DNA from: Rhodococcus sp. OK519
Lineage (GTDB): Bacteria; Actinomycetota; Actinomycetes; Mycobacteriales; Mycobacteriaceae
Direction: 5' to 3'
DNA: 64,000 nt
Assembly (NCBI RefSeq): GCF_003051005.1
Contig: NZ_QAOW01000001.1
Coordinates: 682,001-746,000, forward strand
Numbering within the stretch: position 1 is the first letter of the stretch; each line of letters opens with the position of its first letter. Made by a program: the position numbers and the translations under genes. Below the pieces are notes generated by a model. The model was not told where the DNA came from. It saw nothing but the letters and a program-made list of their open reading frames with translations, and did not search any database. Shown in pieces: positions 1 to 8,146 of the stretch.

Positions 1-137
1 AGCACCAGCTGATCGAACTTTTCCGCGCGTGTCCGCGCCGCCGGCAGATCCGGCGGGAAGAGCGGTCCCCGAATTCCGCGGCCCCGGCGCGCGACCGAAC
101 GCGACGTCAACGGGCGGGGACGACGAGCTCTGGCCAT
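1..137 (-). CDS. Metallopeptidase family protein, N-terminal fragment (Rv3259-like)
   Basis: The first 45 codons of a reverse-strand gene run off the left edge, starting at an ATG at 137. The visible protein is an Arg-rich N-terminus (MARARRPRP) followed by RGRGIRGPLFPPDLP and TRAEKFDQLVL, which I recognise as the start of the small zinicin-like metallopeptidases next to whiB2 in mycobacteria. The HExxH zinc motif would lie beyond the edge, so catalysis cannot be checked. It is divergent from the DUF3499 gene, as Rv3259 is from Rv3258c in M. tuberculosis. Family assignment is by remembered similarity of a short stretch. Confidence 0.7.
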   Translation of the reverse strand, partial: MARARRPRPLTSRSVARRGRGIRGPLFPPDLPAARTRAEKFDQLV

Positions 138-292
138 GACGTGGAGATTACAGCGATCCCCGGACAACACGCCCCGGACACTGCCGCCGGCCGGCGGTAC
201 GGCGATGTGGGCGGCCGGAGACGGCTCCCGGAAGCGTTTCCTCGGTGTGTCCGAGTAGGCCAACCGGACACTTGGGGATAGTCTCCTTGCTT
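138..292. promoter_or_regulatory. Divergent promoter region with four CGGACA boxes
   Basis: This 155-bp gap separates the metallopeptidase from DUF3499. CGGACA occurs at 161-166, 175-180 and 265-270, and its reverse complement TGTCCG at 248-253. The last two form a 7-bp inverted repeat (GTGTCCG 247-253, CGGACAC 265-271). A TAGTCT -10-like box at 279-284 ends 8 nt before the chosen DUF3499 start, so the inverted repeat covers the expected -35 zone. An operator role is inferred. Confidence 0.4.
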
Positions 293-691
293 GTGAGATC
301 ACTGCGTCGATGCTGCCGGCCTGGGTGCAAGAACCCTGCTGTCGCGACCTTGACGTACGTGTACTCCGATTCCACCGCTGTCGTGGGTCCGTTGGCCACG
401 GTGGCCGAGCCTCATTCGTGGGACCTGTGTGAGACGCACGCGTCCCGCATCACCGCCCCCAAGGGCTGGGAACTCGTCCGCTACGAGGGCGGATTCTCAT
501 CCAGCACCCCCGACGAGGACGATCTCACCGCGCTGGCCGAGGCGGTCCGCGAGGCCGGACTGGGCGAGCGTCCCCGTTCCGAGGACGGCTCTCACGAGGC
601 TCGTTCCGGCATGTCGGCGCCGTCGTCGCCGCCCACCGCGCGTACCGGTCGGCGCGGTCACCTGCGGGTCTTACCCGACCCGGCCAACTGA
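293..691 (+). CDS. DUF3499 family protein (Rv3258c-like)
   Basis: A 132-residue protein of unknown function conserved in actinobacteria. The N-terminal half is the conserved part: CCRPGC near residues 6-11, then VATLTYVYSDSTAVVGPL, then a HSWDLCETHA segment, so three or four Cys and two His could form a metal site. The C-terminal half is low-complexity, Ser/Pro/Arg-rich and probably disordered. An in-frame GTG lies upstream at 245, but GTG 293 is preferred because homology begins at VRSLRRCC and a TAGTCT box sits 8 nt before it, consistent with a leaderless mRNA. It precedes manB, as in mycobacteria. No function is claimed. Confidence 0.8.
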   Translation: MRSLRRCCRPGCKNPAVATLTYVYSDSTAVVGPLATVAEPHSWDLCETHASRITAPKGWELVRYEGGFSSSTPDEDDLTALAEAVREAGLGERPRSEDGSHEARSGMSAPSSPPTARTGRRGHLRVLPDPAN

Positions 692-819
692 TCCCGAGCG
701 CGCAGCACAGCTTCGGTCGACTCGCCCTGCTCCCGCACGAACGCGCATCGAAAGCGCACCGAGCGTAAACGTCCCGACCGACGCCGCCGCTCGGGAGGCG
801 GACTCGGTGCAGTCACCAC

Positions 820-825
820 TAGGCT
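820..825 (+). promoter_or_regulatory. Probable -10 element of the manB-tobH-manA operon
   Basis: TAGGCT at 820-825 matches the -10 box that recurs in this window. It would start a transcript near 832 with a leader of about 70 nt before the manB GTG at 902. The rest of 692-901 shows no other gene that I can support. Confidence 0.4.
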
Positions 826-901
826 CGGTGATCGACCCGGTGGACGACTCGGCTCTACGTGCATCGTCTGTCGCATCTACGAACAGCAGGAGTAACCAGA
901 A

Positions 902-2284
902 GTGGCTCGATCTGTCGAATCCGTGAATGCCGTGATCAAGGCCTACGACGTGCGTGGTGTCGTCGGTGAGCAGATCGATGCCGACTTCGTCCGAGACGTG
1001 GGCGCGTCGTTCGCCCGACTGGTGCGGGACGAGCAGACCGGCGCCGCGCAGGTGACGCGGGTCGCGATCGGACACGACATGCGTGAGTCGTCACCCGAAC
1101 TCTCCCAGGCGTTCGCCGAGGGCGTCGTGGGGCAGGGACTCGACGTCGTGCACATCGGGCTCGCGTCGACCGACCAGTTGTATTTCGCGTCCGGTGTCCT
1201 GGATTGCCCCGGTGCGATGTTCACGGCGAGCCACAACCCCGCCAAGTACAACGGGATCAAGCTGTGCCGCGCGGGCGCCAAGCCTGTCGGACAGGACACG
1301 GGTCTCGCCGACATTGCCCGTGAGGTCGCCGAGGGCGTGCCCGCGCACGACGGGGACATCGGGTCCATCACCGAGCAGGATGTGCTCGGCGAGTACGCGA
1401 GCTTCGTCCGCGGTCTGGTGAACCTGGCCGACCTGCGGCCGCTGACGATTGCAGTCGACGCCGGCAACGGCATGGGTGGCCACACGGTTCCCGCGGTGTT
1501 CGAGCCGATGCCCGTCACGGTGCGGCCGCTGTACTTCGAACTCGACGGCAGCTTTCCCAACCACGAGGCCAACCCGCTGGATCCGGCCAATCTGGTCGAT
1601 CTGCAGAAGTACGTGCAGGAGACCGGCGCCGACATCGGACTGGCCTTCGACGGCGACGCAGACCGTTGCTTCGTCGTGGACGAGAAGGGCAACCCGGTCT
1701 CGCCGTCGGCAGTGACGGCTCTGGTCGCCGAGCGTGAGCTCGCGAAGGAGCCCGGCGCCACCATCATCCACAACCTCATCACGTCGCGGTTCGTGCCGGA
1801 ACTCGTCGAGAAGCTCGGGGGCGCGGCCGTCCGGACACGGGTGGGGCACTCTTTCATCAAGCAGCAGATGGCCGAGACCGGCGCCGTCTTCGGCGGCGAG
1901 CACTCGGCTCACTACTACTTCCGCGAGTTCTGGGGTGCCGACTCCGGCATGCTCGCCGCCCTGCACGTGCTGGCGGCGCTCGGGGAGCAGGATCGTCCGC
2001 TGTCGCAGCTCATGGCTGCGTACGAGGGTTACGCCGCGTCCGGCGAGATCAACTCGACCGTGGCCGACGCGACCGAGCGGACCGAGGCCGTCATCGCGCT
2101 CTTCGCGGACCGAACGGTTTCCGTCGACCGCCTCGATGGCGTCACGGTCGACCTCGGCGACGGCGCCTGGTTCAACCTGCGTGCCTCCAACACCGAGCCG
2201 CTGCTGCGCCTGAACGTCGAGGCACGCACGCCCGCCGACGTCGATGCGCTCGTCACCGAGATCCTCGGAACGGTCCGCACCTAG
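902..2284 (+). CDS. manB: Phosphomannomutase/phosphoglucomutase ManB
   Basis: A 460-residue alpha-D-phosphohexomutase that converts mannose-6-phosphate to mannose-1-phosphate, the precursor of GDP-mannose for mannosylated lipids and glycans. All four family signatures are visible: the phosphoserine loop TASHNP with Ser110, the Mg-binding DGDADR loop, the sugar-binding GEHSAHYYF segment and the C-terminal phosphate-binding RASNTEPLLR. GTG 902 follows an AGGAG about 10 nt upstream. With tobH and manA it forms a mannose-metabolism operon in the mycobacterial order. It may also act on glucose-phosphate, which sequence alone does not settle. Confidence 0.93.
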   Translation: MARSVESVNAVIKAYDVRGVVGEQIDADFVRDVGASFARLVRDEQTGAAQVTRVAIGHDMRESSPELSQAFAEGVVGQGLDVVHIGLASTDQLYFASGVLDCPGAMFTASHNPAKYNGIKLCRAGAKPVGQDTGLADIAREVAEGVPAHDGDIGSITEQDVLGEYASFVRGLVNLADLRPLTIAVDAGNGMGGHTVPAVFEPMPVTVRPLYFELDGSFPNHEANPLDPANLVDLQKYVQETGADIGLAFDGDADRCFVVDEKGNPVSPSAVTALVAERELAKEPGATIIHNLITSRFVPELVEKLGGAAVRTRVGHSFIKQQMAETGAVFGGEHSAHYYFREFWGADSGMLAALHVLAALGEQDRPLSQLMAAYEGYAASGEINSTVADATERTEAVIALFADRTVSVDRLDGVTVDLGDGAWFNLRASNTEPLLRLNVEARTPADVDALVTEILGTVRT

Positions 2285-2364
2285 AACGTCGATTGCTGGG
2301 ATACTCGAGACACCTGGACTCGTCGGGGGGACAGGGGTGTGGGTGAAAGGGAGGTGTGTTCGCG

Positions 2365-3486
2365 ATGACAGCTCCGTCGTCTCTGCTCGACCTCGACGAT
2401 GTCGAAGCACTACTCAATGCCGATATCGACGGCACACTCAGATTCGCGGCACTCGGTGGCGCGCAGATCCGGGCCACGCAGGCCGCGGTCCACGAAGATG
2501 CCCTGTCCCGGCTGCACGGGATGCAGCCGCGCAGCGTCGTCCTCGTCAGCGGTGACGGCTGCGCGTCGCGGGCGGCGGAACTGATCGAGGCCGCAGTCGG
2601 CAGCCGGATCGGCGTTCCGGTGGTCGGGTCCGTGGGCACTCCGCCGTGGGTGGGTCCGCTCGATGTAGTGGTCGTCGCGGGCGACGATGCGGGTGACCCG
2701 CGGCTCGTCGAGTCCGTGGACAGCGCGCTGCGCCGCGGTGCCGAGGTCGTCGTCGTGGCGCCCGACGAGGGGCCGCTGCGCGCTGCGGGCGCGGGCCGCG
2801 CAATGGCCCTGCCGCCCCGCATCGCGGTCCCCGATCATCACCGTCTGCTGCGGTATCTCGCGGCCTTCCTCGCCGTCCTCGTCGCCGTCGAGGCGGAGCG
2901 GACGACCAAGGTGATCCCCGATCTCGATCGCCTCGCCGACGCGGTCGATGCGGAGGCAATGCGCGACCACCCGTCCAACGAGATCTTCCACAATCCGGCG
3001 AAGGCACTGGCCGTGCGGATGCAGGGGCGACGGGTCGTGTTGACCGGTGACACCCGGATGTCGGCAGTGGTGGCCCGGCACGGCAGCGAGACGTTGCTGC
3101 GCGTCGGCGCGGGAGTGTCGGCGGCCACGGATCTGCCCGGCGCTGTGAGCGGCGCGCTCCGATTCCCGGTGGCGGCGGGGGTGGGGGCGGGATACGACCC
3201 GTTCTTCCACGACGAGGAACTCGACGGACCCGCGCCGGCACAGGGTGTGCGTGTCCTCGTTCTCGCGCTCGAGGCCGATCGGCAGCTCGTCGAACGCCGC
3301 ATCGCGTCTCTCTCCGACGCGGATGTCGTCGTCGCCGACGACACCGAGGCCACGGCAGGCCTCCCCGTTCCGGGGCCTGAGGTGGCTGGGCCGCCCGGTA
3401 CGCGGAACGAGTTGGAGCAGATGGCAATCCTCGTCGGCCGCCTCGAGATGAGCGCGGCCTACCTACGTCTGATCGGTGGTAACTAG
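2365..3486 (+). CDS. TobH-like protein, SIS/phosphosugar isomerase-like fold (Rv3256c-like)
   Basis: A protein of 373 residues from ATG 2365, preferred over GTG 2356 because GGGAGG at about 2349-2354 runs into the GTG but is well spaced from the ATG. It resembles the actinobacterial TobH family between manB and manA, related to bifunctional glucose/mannose-6-phosphate isomerases. The N-terminal half has alternating hydrophobic strands (RSVVLVSGDG, GVPVVGSVG, DVVVVAGDD, AEVVVVAPD) typical of a SIS fold; the segment SNEIFHNPAKALAVRMQGRR is also conserved. Its stop overlaps the manA GTG by one base (TAGTG), implying translational coupling. Catalytic activity is unproven. Confidence 0.78.
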   Translation: MTAPSSLLDLDDVEALLNADIDGTLRFAALGGAQIRATQAAVHEDALSRLHGMQPRSVVLVSGDGCASRAAELIEAAVGSRIGVPVVGSVGTPPWVGPLDVVVVAGDDAGDPRLVESVDSALRRGAEVVVVAPDEGPLRAAGAGRAMALPPRIAVPDHHRLLRYLAAFLAVLVAVEAERTTKVIPDLDRLADAVDAEAMRDHPSNEIFHNPAKALAVRMQGRRVVLTGDTRMSAVVARHGSETLLRVGAGVSAATDLPGAVSGALRFPVAAGVGAGYDPFFHDEELDGPAPAQGVRVLVLALEADRQLVERRIASLSDADVVVADDTEATAGLPVPGPEVAGPPGTRNELEQMAILVGRLEMSAAYLRLIGGN

Positions 3487-4733
3487 TGCGCCAACTCGAA
3501 GGGGCGCTCCGGTCATACGCGTGGGGGTCGCGGACGGCGCTCGCGGAACTGAGCGGTCGTCCGAGCCCCAGCGCGCACCCGGAAGCGGAGTTGTGGCTGG
3601 GAGCGCATCCGGGCGATCCCGCGCACGTGATCGAGGAGAGCGGTGCTCGTTCGTTGCGTGACGTCATCGACGAGGCGCCGCTCCACGAACTCGGTGAGCG
3701 CAGCATCGCGGCGTTCGGTGAACGACTGCCCTTCCTGCTGAAGGTGCTCGCAGCCGAGGAACCGTTGTCGCTGCAGGCGCATCCCAGCGCGGAGCAGGCC
3801 CGGGAAGGGTTCGCGCGCGAGGACGCCGCGGGTATTCCGCTGGATTCGGCCGAACGCAACTACCGCGACGCCAGCCACAAGCCCGAGCTCGTCGTCGCAC
3901 TCACCCGGTTCGAGGCGCTCGCTGGGTTTCGGGATCCACACCGCACCGTGCGGTTCCTCGACGCACTCGGCGTCGCCCAACTCGAACCGTACGTCGGGTT
4001 GCTGTCGGGTCAGCCCGACCCCGACGGCTTGCGGGCGCTCTTCACGACGTGGATCACGCTGCCGCAGCAGGCACTGTCGGCCCTGCTGCCGCCCGTGCTC
4101 GACGGCTGCGTCGATTATCTCTCCCGCCCGGACGCCGCCGGGGCAGAGTTCGTGCCCGAGGCCCGCACGGTGCTCGAGCTGAGCGAGGGTTACCCGGGGG
4201 ATGCCGGGGTGCTGGCGGCGTTGCTGCTCAACCGCATCACCCTCGAGCCCGGGCAGGGTTTGTTCCTCGACGCCGGAAACCTGCACGCCTACCTGCACGG
4301 AACCGCCGTCGAGATCATGGCGAACTCCGACAATGTCTTGCGCGGCGGGCTCACCCCCAAACACGTGGACGTTCCCGAGTTGCTGCGGGTGCTCGATTTC
4401 GACTCCGTCGACGTTCCACTGCTTGCGCCCGACGCCACCGGGAGGGTCGGCGAGGTCGCGTACGCGACCCCCGCCCCCGAGTTCGTACTGTCCCGCATCG
4501 ACCTGGATGCGTCGGACGCGGGAGCCGGAGTGTCGGTGACGATCGAGCCCGACGGCCCGCAGATCCTGCTGTGTACGTCGGGTGCGGCCAAACTCGGATG
4601 CGGCGCGCAGTCCCTCGTCCTCGAGCGAGGCGGTTCGGCGTGGATCTCGGCGTCGGACAACGAGGTTCACATCCAGGCGTGCGCCGACGAGACCCAGATC
4701 TTCCGTGCCGGCGTGGGTCGTGTGACGACCTGA
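3486..4733 (+). CDS. manA: Mannose-6-phosphate isomerase, class I (ManA)
   Basis: A 415-residue type I phosphomannose isomerase interconverting fructose-6-phosphate and mannose-6-phosphate and feeding ManB. Zinc and active-site segments are visible: the QAHPS motif near residues 96-100, a HKPELVVAL segment, and LHAYLHGTAVEIMANSDNVLRGG in pieces, with the Asn-Ser-Asp-Asn-Val-x-Arg family signature. Length and motif order are normal for the class. The GTG start shares a base with the tobH stop codon. No terminator is evident after it. Confidence 0.93.
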   Translation: MRQLEGALRSYAWGSRTALAELSGRPSPSAHPEAELWLGAHPGDPAHVIEESGARSLRDVIDEAPLHELGERSIAAFGERLPFLLKVLAAEEPLSLQAHPSAEQAREGFAREDAAGIPLDSAERNYRDASHKPELVVALTRFEALAGFRDPHRTVRFLDALGVAQLEPYVGLLSGQPDPDGLRALFTTWITLPQQALSALLPPVLDGCVDYLSRPDAAGAEFVPEARTVLELSEGYPGDAGVLAALLLNRITLEPGQGLFLDAGNLHAYLHGTAVEIMANSDNVLRGGLTPKHVDVPELLRVLDFDSVDVPLLAPDATGRVGEVAYATPAPEFVLSRIDLDASDAGAGVSVTIEPDGPQILLCTSGAAKLGCGAQSLVLERGGSAWISASDNEVHIQACADETQIFRAGVGRVTT

Positions 4734-4868
4734 CGTCCGGTCGCACCGGCTGCCGCCGACCCCCTGGCGGGTGAGCCTGATCTGTACCGCATTACCACCT
4801 GATTGGAGCGGTGCCGGGCATTGTCCGGTGGCGTGTCACGAAACCCTGCTGACGGCAGCGTCCGGGCA

Positions 4869-4874
4869 TAGGCT
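4869..4874 (+). promoter_or_regulatory. Probable -10 element for the amino acid permease
   Basis: TAGGCT lies 32 nt before the permease ATG, allowing a leader of about 25 nt that contains the CGAGGAGG ribosome-binding site. The 4734-4906 gap holds nothing else I can name. Confidence 0.4.
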
Positions 4875-4906
4875 TTTCACCATCCCAACCTCCCGAGGAG
4901 GCCGCG

Positions 4907-6424
4907 ATGGTGGCACCGAATCGGAAGCCTGCGCGCAACCGTTCAGGACTCTTCCGAACCAAGTCGATCGAGCAGTCGATCCTCGAGACCGACGAACCTG
5001 AGACGAAGCTCCGCAAGGATCTGACGTCGTGGGATCTCACGGTCTTCGGCGTCGCGGTCGTGATCGGCGCCGGAATCTTCACTCTCACGGCGCGTACTGC
5101 CGGCAACGTGGCGGGCCCGTCGGTGTCCCTGGCGTTCGCGTTCGCGGCGGTCGCGTGTGCGCTCGCCGCACTCTGCTACGCCGAATTCGCGTCGACGGTT
5201 CCGGTCGCCGGCAGTGCGTACACGTTCTCGTACGCCACGTTCGGTGAGTTCGTGGCCTGGATCATCGGCTGGGACCTCATCCTCGAGTTCGCGCTCGCGG
5301 CATCGGTGGTGGCGAAAGGCTGGTCGCTGTACCTCGGCGAGGTCCTCGGCAGCGCGACCCCGGTGTTCCACATCGGGTCGCGCGAGATCGACTGGGGCGC
5401 TGTCCTGATCATCGCGATCATCACGGTTCTCCTGGCGACGGGCACCAAGCTGTCGTCGCGAGTCTCGGCGGTGATCACGGCGATCAAGGTCATCGTGGTC
5501 CTGTTCGTGGTGGTCGTGGGTGCCTTCTTCATCAAGCGCGAGAACTACTCCCCGTACATCCCGCCCTCGGAGTCCGGATCGACGGGTGAGGGCATCCACC
5601 AGTCGCTGTTCTCCTTCGTCACTGGCGCCGGCGGCAGCACGTTCGGCTGGTACGGCCTCCTCGCGGCGGCCAGCCTGGTGTTCTTCGCGTTCATCGGCTT
5701 CGATGTCGTCGCGACGACGGCCGAGGAGACGAAGAATCCGCAGAAGGCCCTTCCTCGAGGCATTCTCGGCTCGCTCGCCATCGTGACCGTGCTCTACGTG
5801 GCGGTCTCGCTCGTGCTCACCGGGATGGTCAAGTACACCGACCTGGCGGGCGACGACTCGACGCTGGCCACGGCCTTCGCGCTCAACGGGATGGACTGGG
5901 CCAAGAACCTCATCTCGTTCGGCGCCCTTGCGGGCCTGACCACCGTCGTCATGGTCCTCATGCTCGGGCAGACGCGGGTGCTGTTCGCGATGTCGCGCGA
6001 CGGACTGATGCCCCGGGCCCTGGCGCCCACCGGCAAGCACGGAACACCCGTACGGATCACGTGGCTCGTCGGCGCGGTGGTCGCGATTCTCGCGGCGTTC
6101 TTCCCGATCGGCACGCTCGAAGAAATGGTCAACATCGGCACGCTGTTCGCCTTCGTGCTCGTGTCGATCGGGGTGGTGATCCTCCGCCGGACGCGGCCCG
6201 ATCTGCCCCGCGGCTTCCGCGTTCCGTTGGTGCCCCTCGTCCCCATCCTCGCGGTCCTCTCCTGCCTGTGGCTGATGTTCAATCTGTCGGTCGAGACCTG
6301 GCTGCGCTTCGTGGTCTGGATGGCGTTGGGCGTGGTCGTCTACTTCGCGTACAGCCGACGGCACTCGATGATTTCCGTTCGGGAGCGCGCAGCGGCCCGA
6401 ACGGATGCGCCGGAGAACACATGA
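4907..6424 (+). CDS. APC-family amino acid permease (Rv3253c-like)
   Basis: A 505-residue integral membrane transporter of the cationic amino acid branch of the APC superfamily. The substrate-binding GAGIF motif of TM1 (VVIGAGIFTLTAR, about residue 55) and about 12-13 hydrophobic segments are visible. The segment FIGFDVVATTAEETKNPQKALPRGI is characteristic of CAT-type permeases. The short C-terminal tail is Arg-rich. ATG 4907 is preceded by CGAGGAGG. The exact substrate cannot be read from sequence; basic amino acids are the family norm. It is independent of the neighbouring alk genes apart from orientation. Confidence 0.85.
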   Translation: MVAPNRKPARNRSGLFRTKSIEQSILETDEPETKLRKDLTSWDLTVFGVAVVIGAGIFTLTARTAGNVAGPSVSLAFAFAAVACALAALCYAEFASTVPVAGSAYTFSYATFGEFVAWIIGWDLILEFALAASVVAKGWSLYLGEVLGSATPVFHIGSREIDWGAVLIIAIITVLLATGTKLSSRVSAVITAIKVIVVLFVVVVGAFFIKRENYSPYIPPSESGSTGEGIHQSLFSFVTGAGGSTFGWYGLLAAASLVFFAFIGFDVVATTAEETKNPQKALPRGILGSLAIVTVLYVAVSLVLTGMVKYTDLAGDDSTLATAFALNGMDWAKNLISFGALAGLTTVVMVLMLGQTRVLFAMSRDGLMPRALAPTGKHGTPVRITWLVGAVVAILAAFFPIGTLEEMVNIGTLFAFVLVSIGVVILRRTRPDLPRGFRVPLVPLVPILAVLSCLWLMFNLSVETWLRFVVWMALGVVVYFAYSRRHSMISVRERAAARTDAPENT

Positions 6425-6428
6425 CAGG

Positions 6429-6456
6429 TTTACAAATCACTCCATTTGTCTAGACG
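6429..6456 (+). promoter_or_regulatory. alkB promoter with overlapping ACAAAT-n6-ATTTGT operator
   Basis: A perfect inverted repeat ACAAAT (6432-6437), six-base spacer, ATTTGT (6444-6449) lies about 85 nt before the alkB ATG. It sits between a TTTACA -35-like hexamer (6429-6434) and a TAGACG -10-like hexamer (6451-6456) with a 16-bp spacer. A bound dimer would block this promoter. The TetR-family gene at the end of the cluster is the obvious candidate regulator; that link is inferred. Confidence 0.5.
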
Positions 6457-6533
6457 CCGTACAGCTCGCCGCGTATCGTCCACTTCAGGGTGATGCCGCT
6501 CACTATCGAGTGGCCTCGAGGAAGGGGACGACG

Positions 6534-7751
6534 ATGGTGGCGGGCGAAGCGGTCGACACGAACGCGCCGGTCTGGCGGGACAAGAAGCGCTACCTGTGGT
6601 TGCTGGGGCTGATCCCGCCGACCGCGATCTTCCTCGCGCTCGGACTCGTCTGGCTGTTCAACCGAATCGGGCTGGAGGCCGTCGCTCCGGTGTGGTGGTG
6701 GATCGGTCCGCTGCTCGTCTATGTGCTGCTGCCCATTCTCGATCTGGCGTTCGGTGCCGACGGCCAGAACCCGCCCGACGAGATGATGGAACAACTCGAG
6801 AACGATCGCTACTACCGCTGGTGCACGTACGCCTACATTCCGCTGCAGATCGTGACCGTGGTGGTCGCCTGCTACCTGTGGTCCGCGGACGACCTCGGGT
6901 GGCTCGGAATCGACGGCGGTCTGGGGGTGATCTCGAAGATCGGTCTGGCCATCAGCGTCGGGTGCGTGGCCGGCATCGGCATCAACACCGCGCACGAACT
7001 CGGTCACAAGAAGGACGAACTGGAACGGTGGCTGTCGAAGATCACGCTCGCGCAGTCGTTCTACGGGCACTTCTACATCGAGCACAACCGCGGCCATCAC
7101 GTGCGCGTCGCGACACCGGAGGATCCGGCGAGTTCCCGCTTCGGGGAGAGCTTCTGGGCGTTCCTGCCGCGCAGCGTGTGGGGCAGCATGCGCTCGTCGT
7201 GGCACCTCGAGAAGGCGCGTCTCGGACGTCTCGGCAAGGGGCCGTGGACAATTCACAACGACGTCCTGAATGCGTGGCTGATGTCGGTGGTGCTGTTCGG
7301 GGCGATGATCGCGATCTTCGGCTGGGAGGTGACGCCGTATCTGGTGTTGCAGGCCGTGTTCGGGTTCACGCTCCTCGAGACCGTCAACTATCTCGAGCAC
7401 TACGGACTGCTGCGTCAGCGCACCCAGAGCGGCCGCTTCGAGCGGTGCACGCCCGCGCACAGTTGGAACAGTGATCACATCTGCACCAACATCTTTCTGT
7501 ACCACCTGCAGCGGCACAGCGACCACCACGCCAACCCGACGCGTCGCTACCAGACGTTGCGCAGCATGGACATTGCGCCGACCCTGCCGAGCGGGTACGC
7601 CAGCATGATCATGCTGGCGTACGTGCCGCCGCTGTGGCGCGCGGTGATGGACCGGAAGGTCCTGGCCCACTACGACGGCGACATCACGAAGGTCAATCTG
7701 CAGCCGAGCAAGCGGGAAAAGCTGCTCGCGGGATACGGGGGAGCGGCATGA
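6534..7751 (+). CDS. alkB: Alkane 1-monooxygenase AlkB
   Basis: A 405-residue integral-membrane, non-heme diiron hydroxylase that oxidises the terminal carbon of n-alkanes using electrons from rubredoxin. The His clusters are intact: HELGH at 154-158, HNRGHH at 184-189, the NYLEHYG motif around His289, and LQRHSDHH with His328-332. About six membrane segments are visible, as usual. The open frame extends upstream to 6405, but ATG 6534 is chosen because GAAGGGGA precedes it and homology begins at WRDKKRYLW. The stop overlaps the rubA start (ATGA), so the pair is translationally coupled. Confidence 0.95.
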   Translation: MVAGEAVDTNAPVWRDKKRYLWLLGLIPPTAIFLALGLVWLFNRIGLEAVAPVWWWIGPLLVYVLLPILDLAFGADGQNPPDEMMEQLENDRYYRWCTYAYIPLQIVTVVVACYLWSADDLGWLGIDGGLGVISKIGLAISVGCVAGIGINTAHELGHKKDELERWLSKITLAQSFYGHFYIEHNRGHHVRVATPEDPASSRFGESFWAFLPRSVWGSMRSSWHLEKARLGRLGKGPWTIHNDVLNAWLMSVVLFGAMIAIFGWEVTPYLVLQAVFGFTLLETVNYLEHYGLLRQRTQSGRFERCTPAHSWNSDHICTNIFLYHLQRHSDHHANPTRRYQTLRSMDIAPTLPSGYASMIMLAYVPPLWRAVMDRKVLAHYDGDITKVNLQPSKREKLLAGYGGAA

Positions 7752-7909
7752 GCGCGTATCGGTGTCCGGTGTGCGAGTACGTGTTCGACGAGGCCACGGG
7801 GGCGCCTCGTGAAGGATTTCCCGCCGGTACCGAATGGATGTCGGTGCCCGACGACTGGTGCTGCCCCGACTGCGGGGTCCGGGAGAAGATCGATTTCGAA
7901 CCCGTGTGA
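7748..7909 (+). CDS. rubA: Rubredoxin RubA (AlkG1-type)
   Basis: A 53-residue rubredoxin binding one Fe(Cys)4 centre through Cys6, Cys9, Cys39 and Cys42. Its second knuckle carries an extra Cys38 (DDWCCPDC), as in RubA-type proteins beside mycobacterial alkB. AlkG1-type rubredoxins often cannot replace AlkG2-type proteins as direct AlkB donors, so its exact role is uncertain. It overlaps alkB by 4 bp and is followed 20 bp later by the second rubredoxin. Confidence 0.93.
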   Translation: MSAYRCPVCEYVFDEATGAPREGFPAGTEWMSVPDDWCCPDCGVREKIDFEPV

Positions 7910-7929
7910 CGGGGAACAGGACAGTGATC

Positions 7930-8112
7930 ATGAAGGACTACAAGCTCTATCAGTGCGCGCAGTGCGGATTCGAGTACGACGAGGGGTTGGGCTGGCCGGA
8001 CGAGGGCATCGCGCCCGGCACCCTGTGGGAGGACATTCCGGACGACTGGCGCTGCCCCGACTGTGGTGCCGCGAAGGAGGACTTCTTCATGGTCGAGGTC
8101 GAGCGCAGCTGA
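7930..8112 (+). CDS. rubB: Rubredoxin RubB (AlkG2-type)
   Basis: A 60-residue rubredoxin with ligands Cys9, Cys12, Cys42 and Cys45 and the CxxCG knuckles typical of AlkG2-type electron donors to AlkB. ATG 7930 is chosen over GTG 7924, giving the N-terminus MKDYKLYQC and the usual length; a purine-rich GGGGAACAGGA lies upstream. In the mycobacterial locus this position is named rubB although the product is a rubredoxin, not a rubredoxin reductase. No reductase gene lies nearby. Confidence 0.93.
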   Translation: MKDYKLYQCAQCGFEYDEGLGWPDEGIAPGTLWEDIPDDWRCPDCGAAKEDFFMVEVERS

Positions 8113-8146
8113 GCCGCGACCATTCTGCGCCGATAGGGTCGACGCC

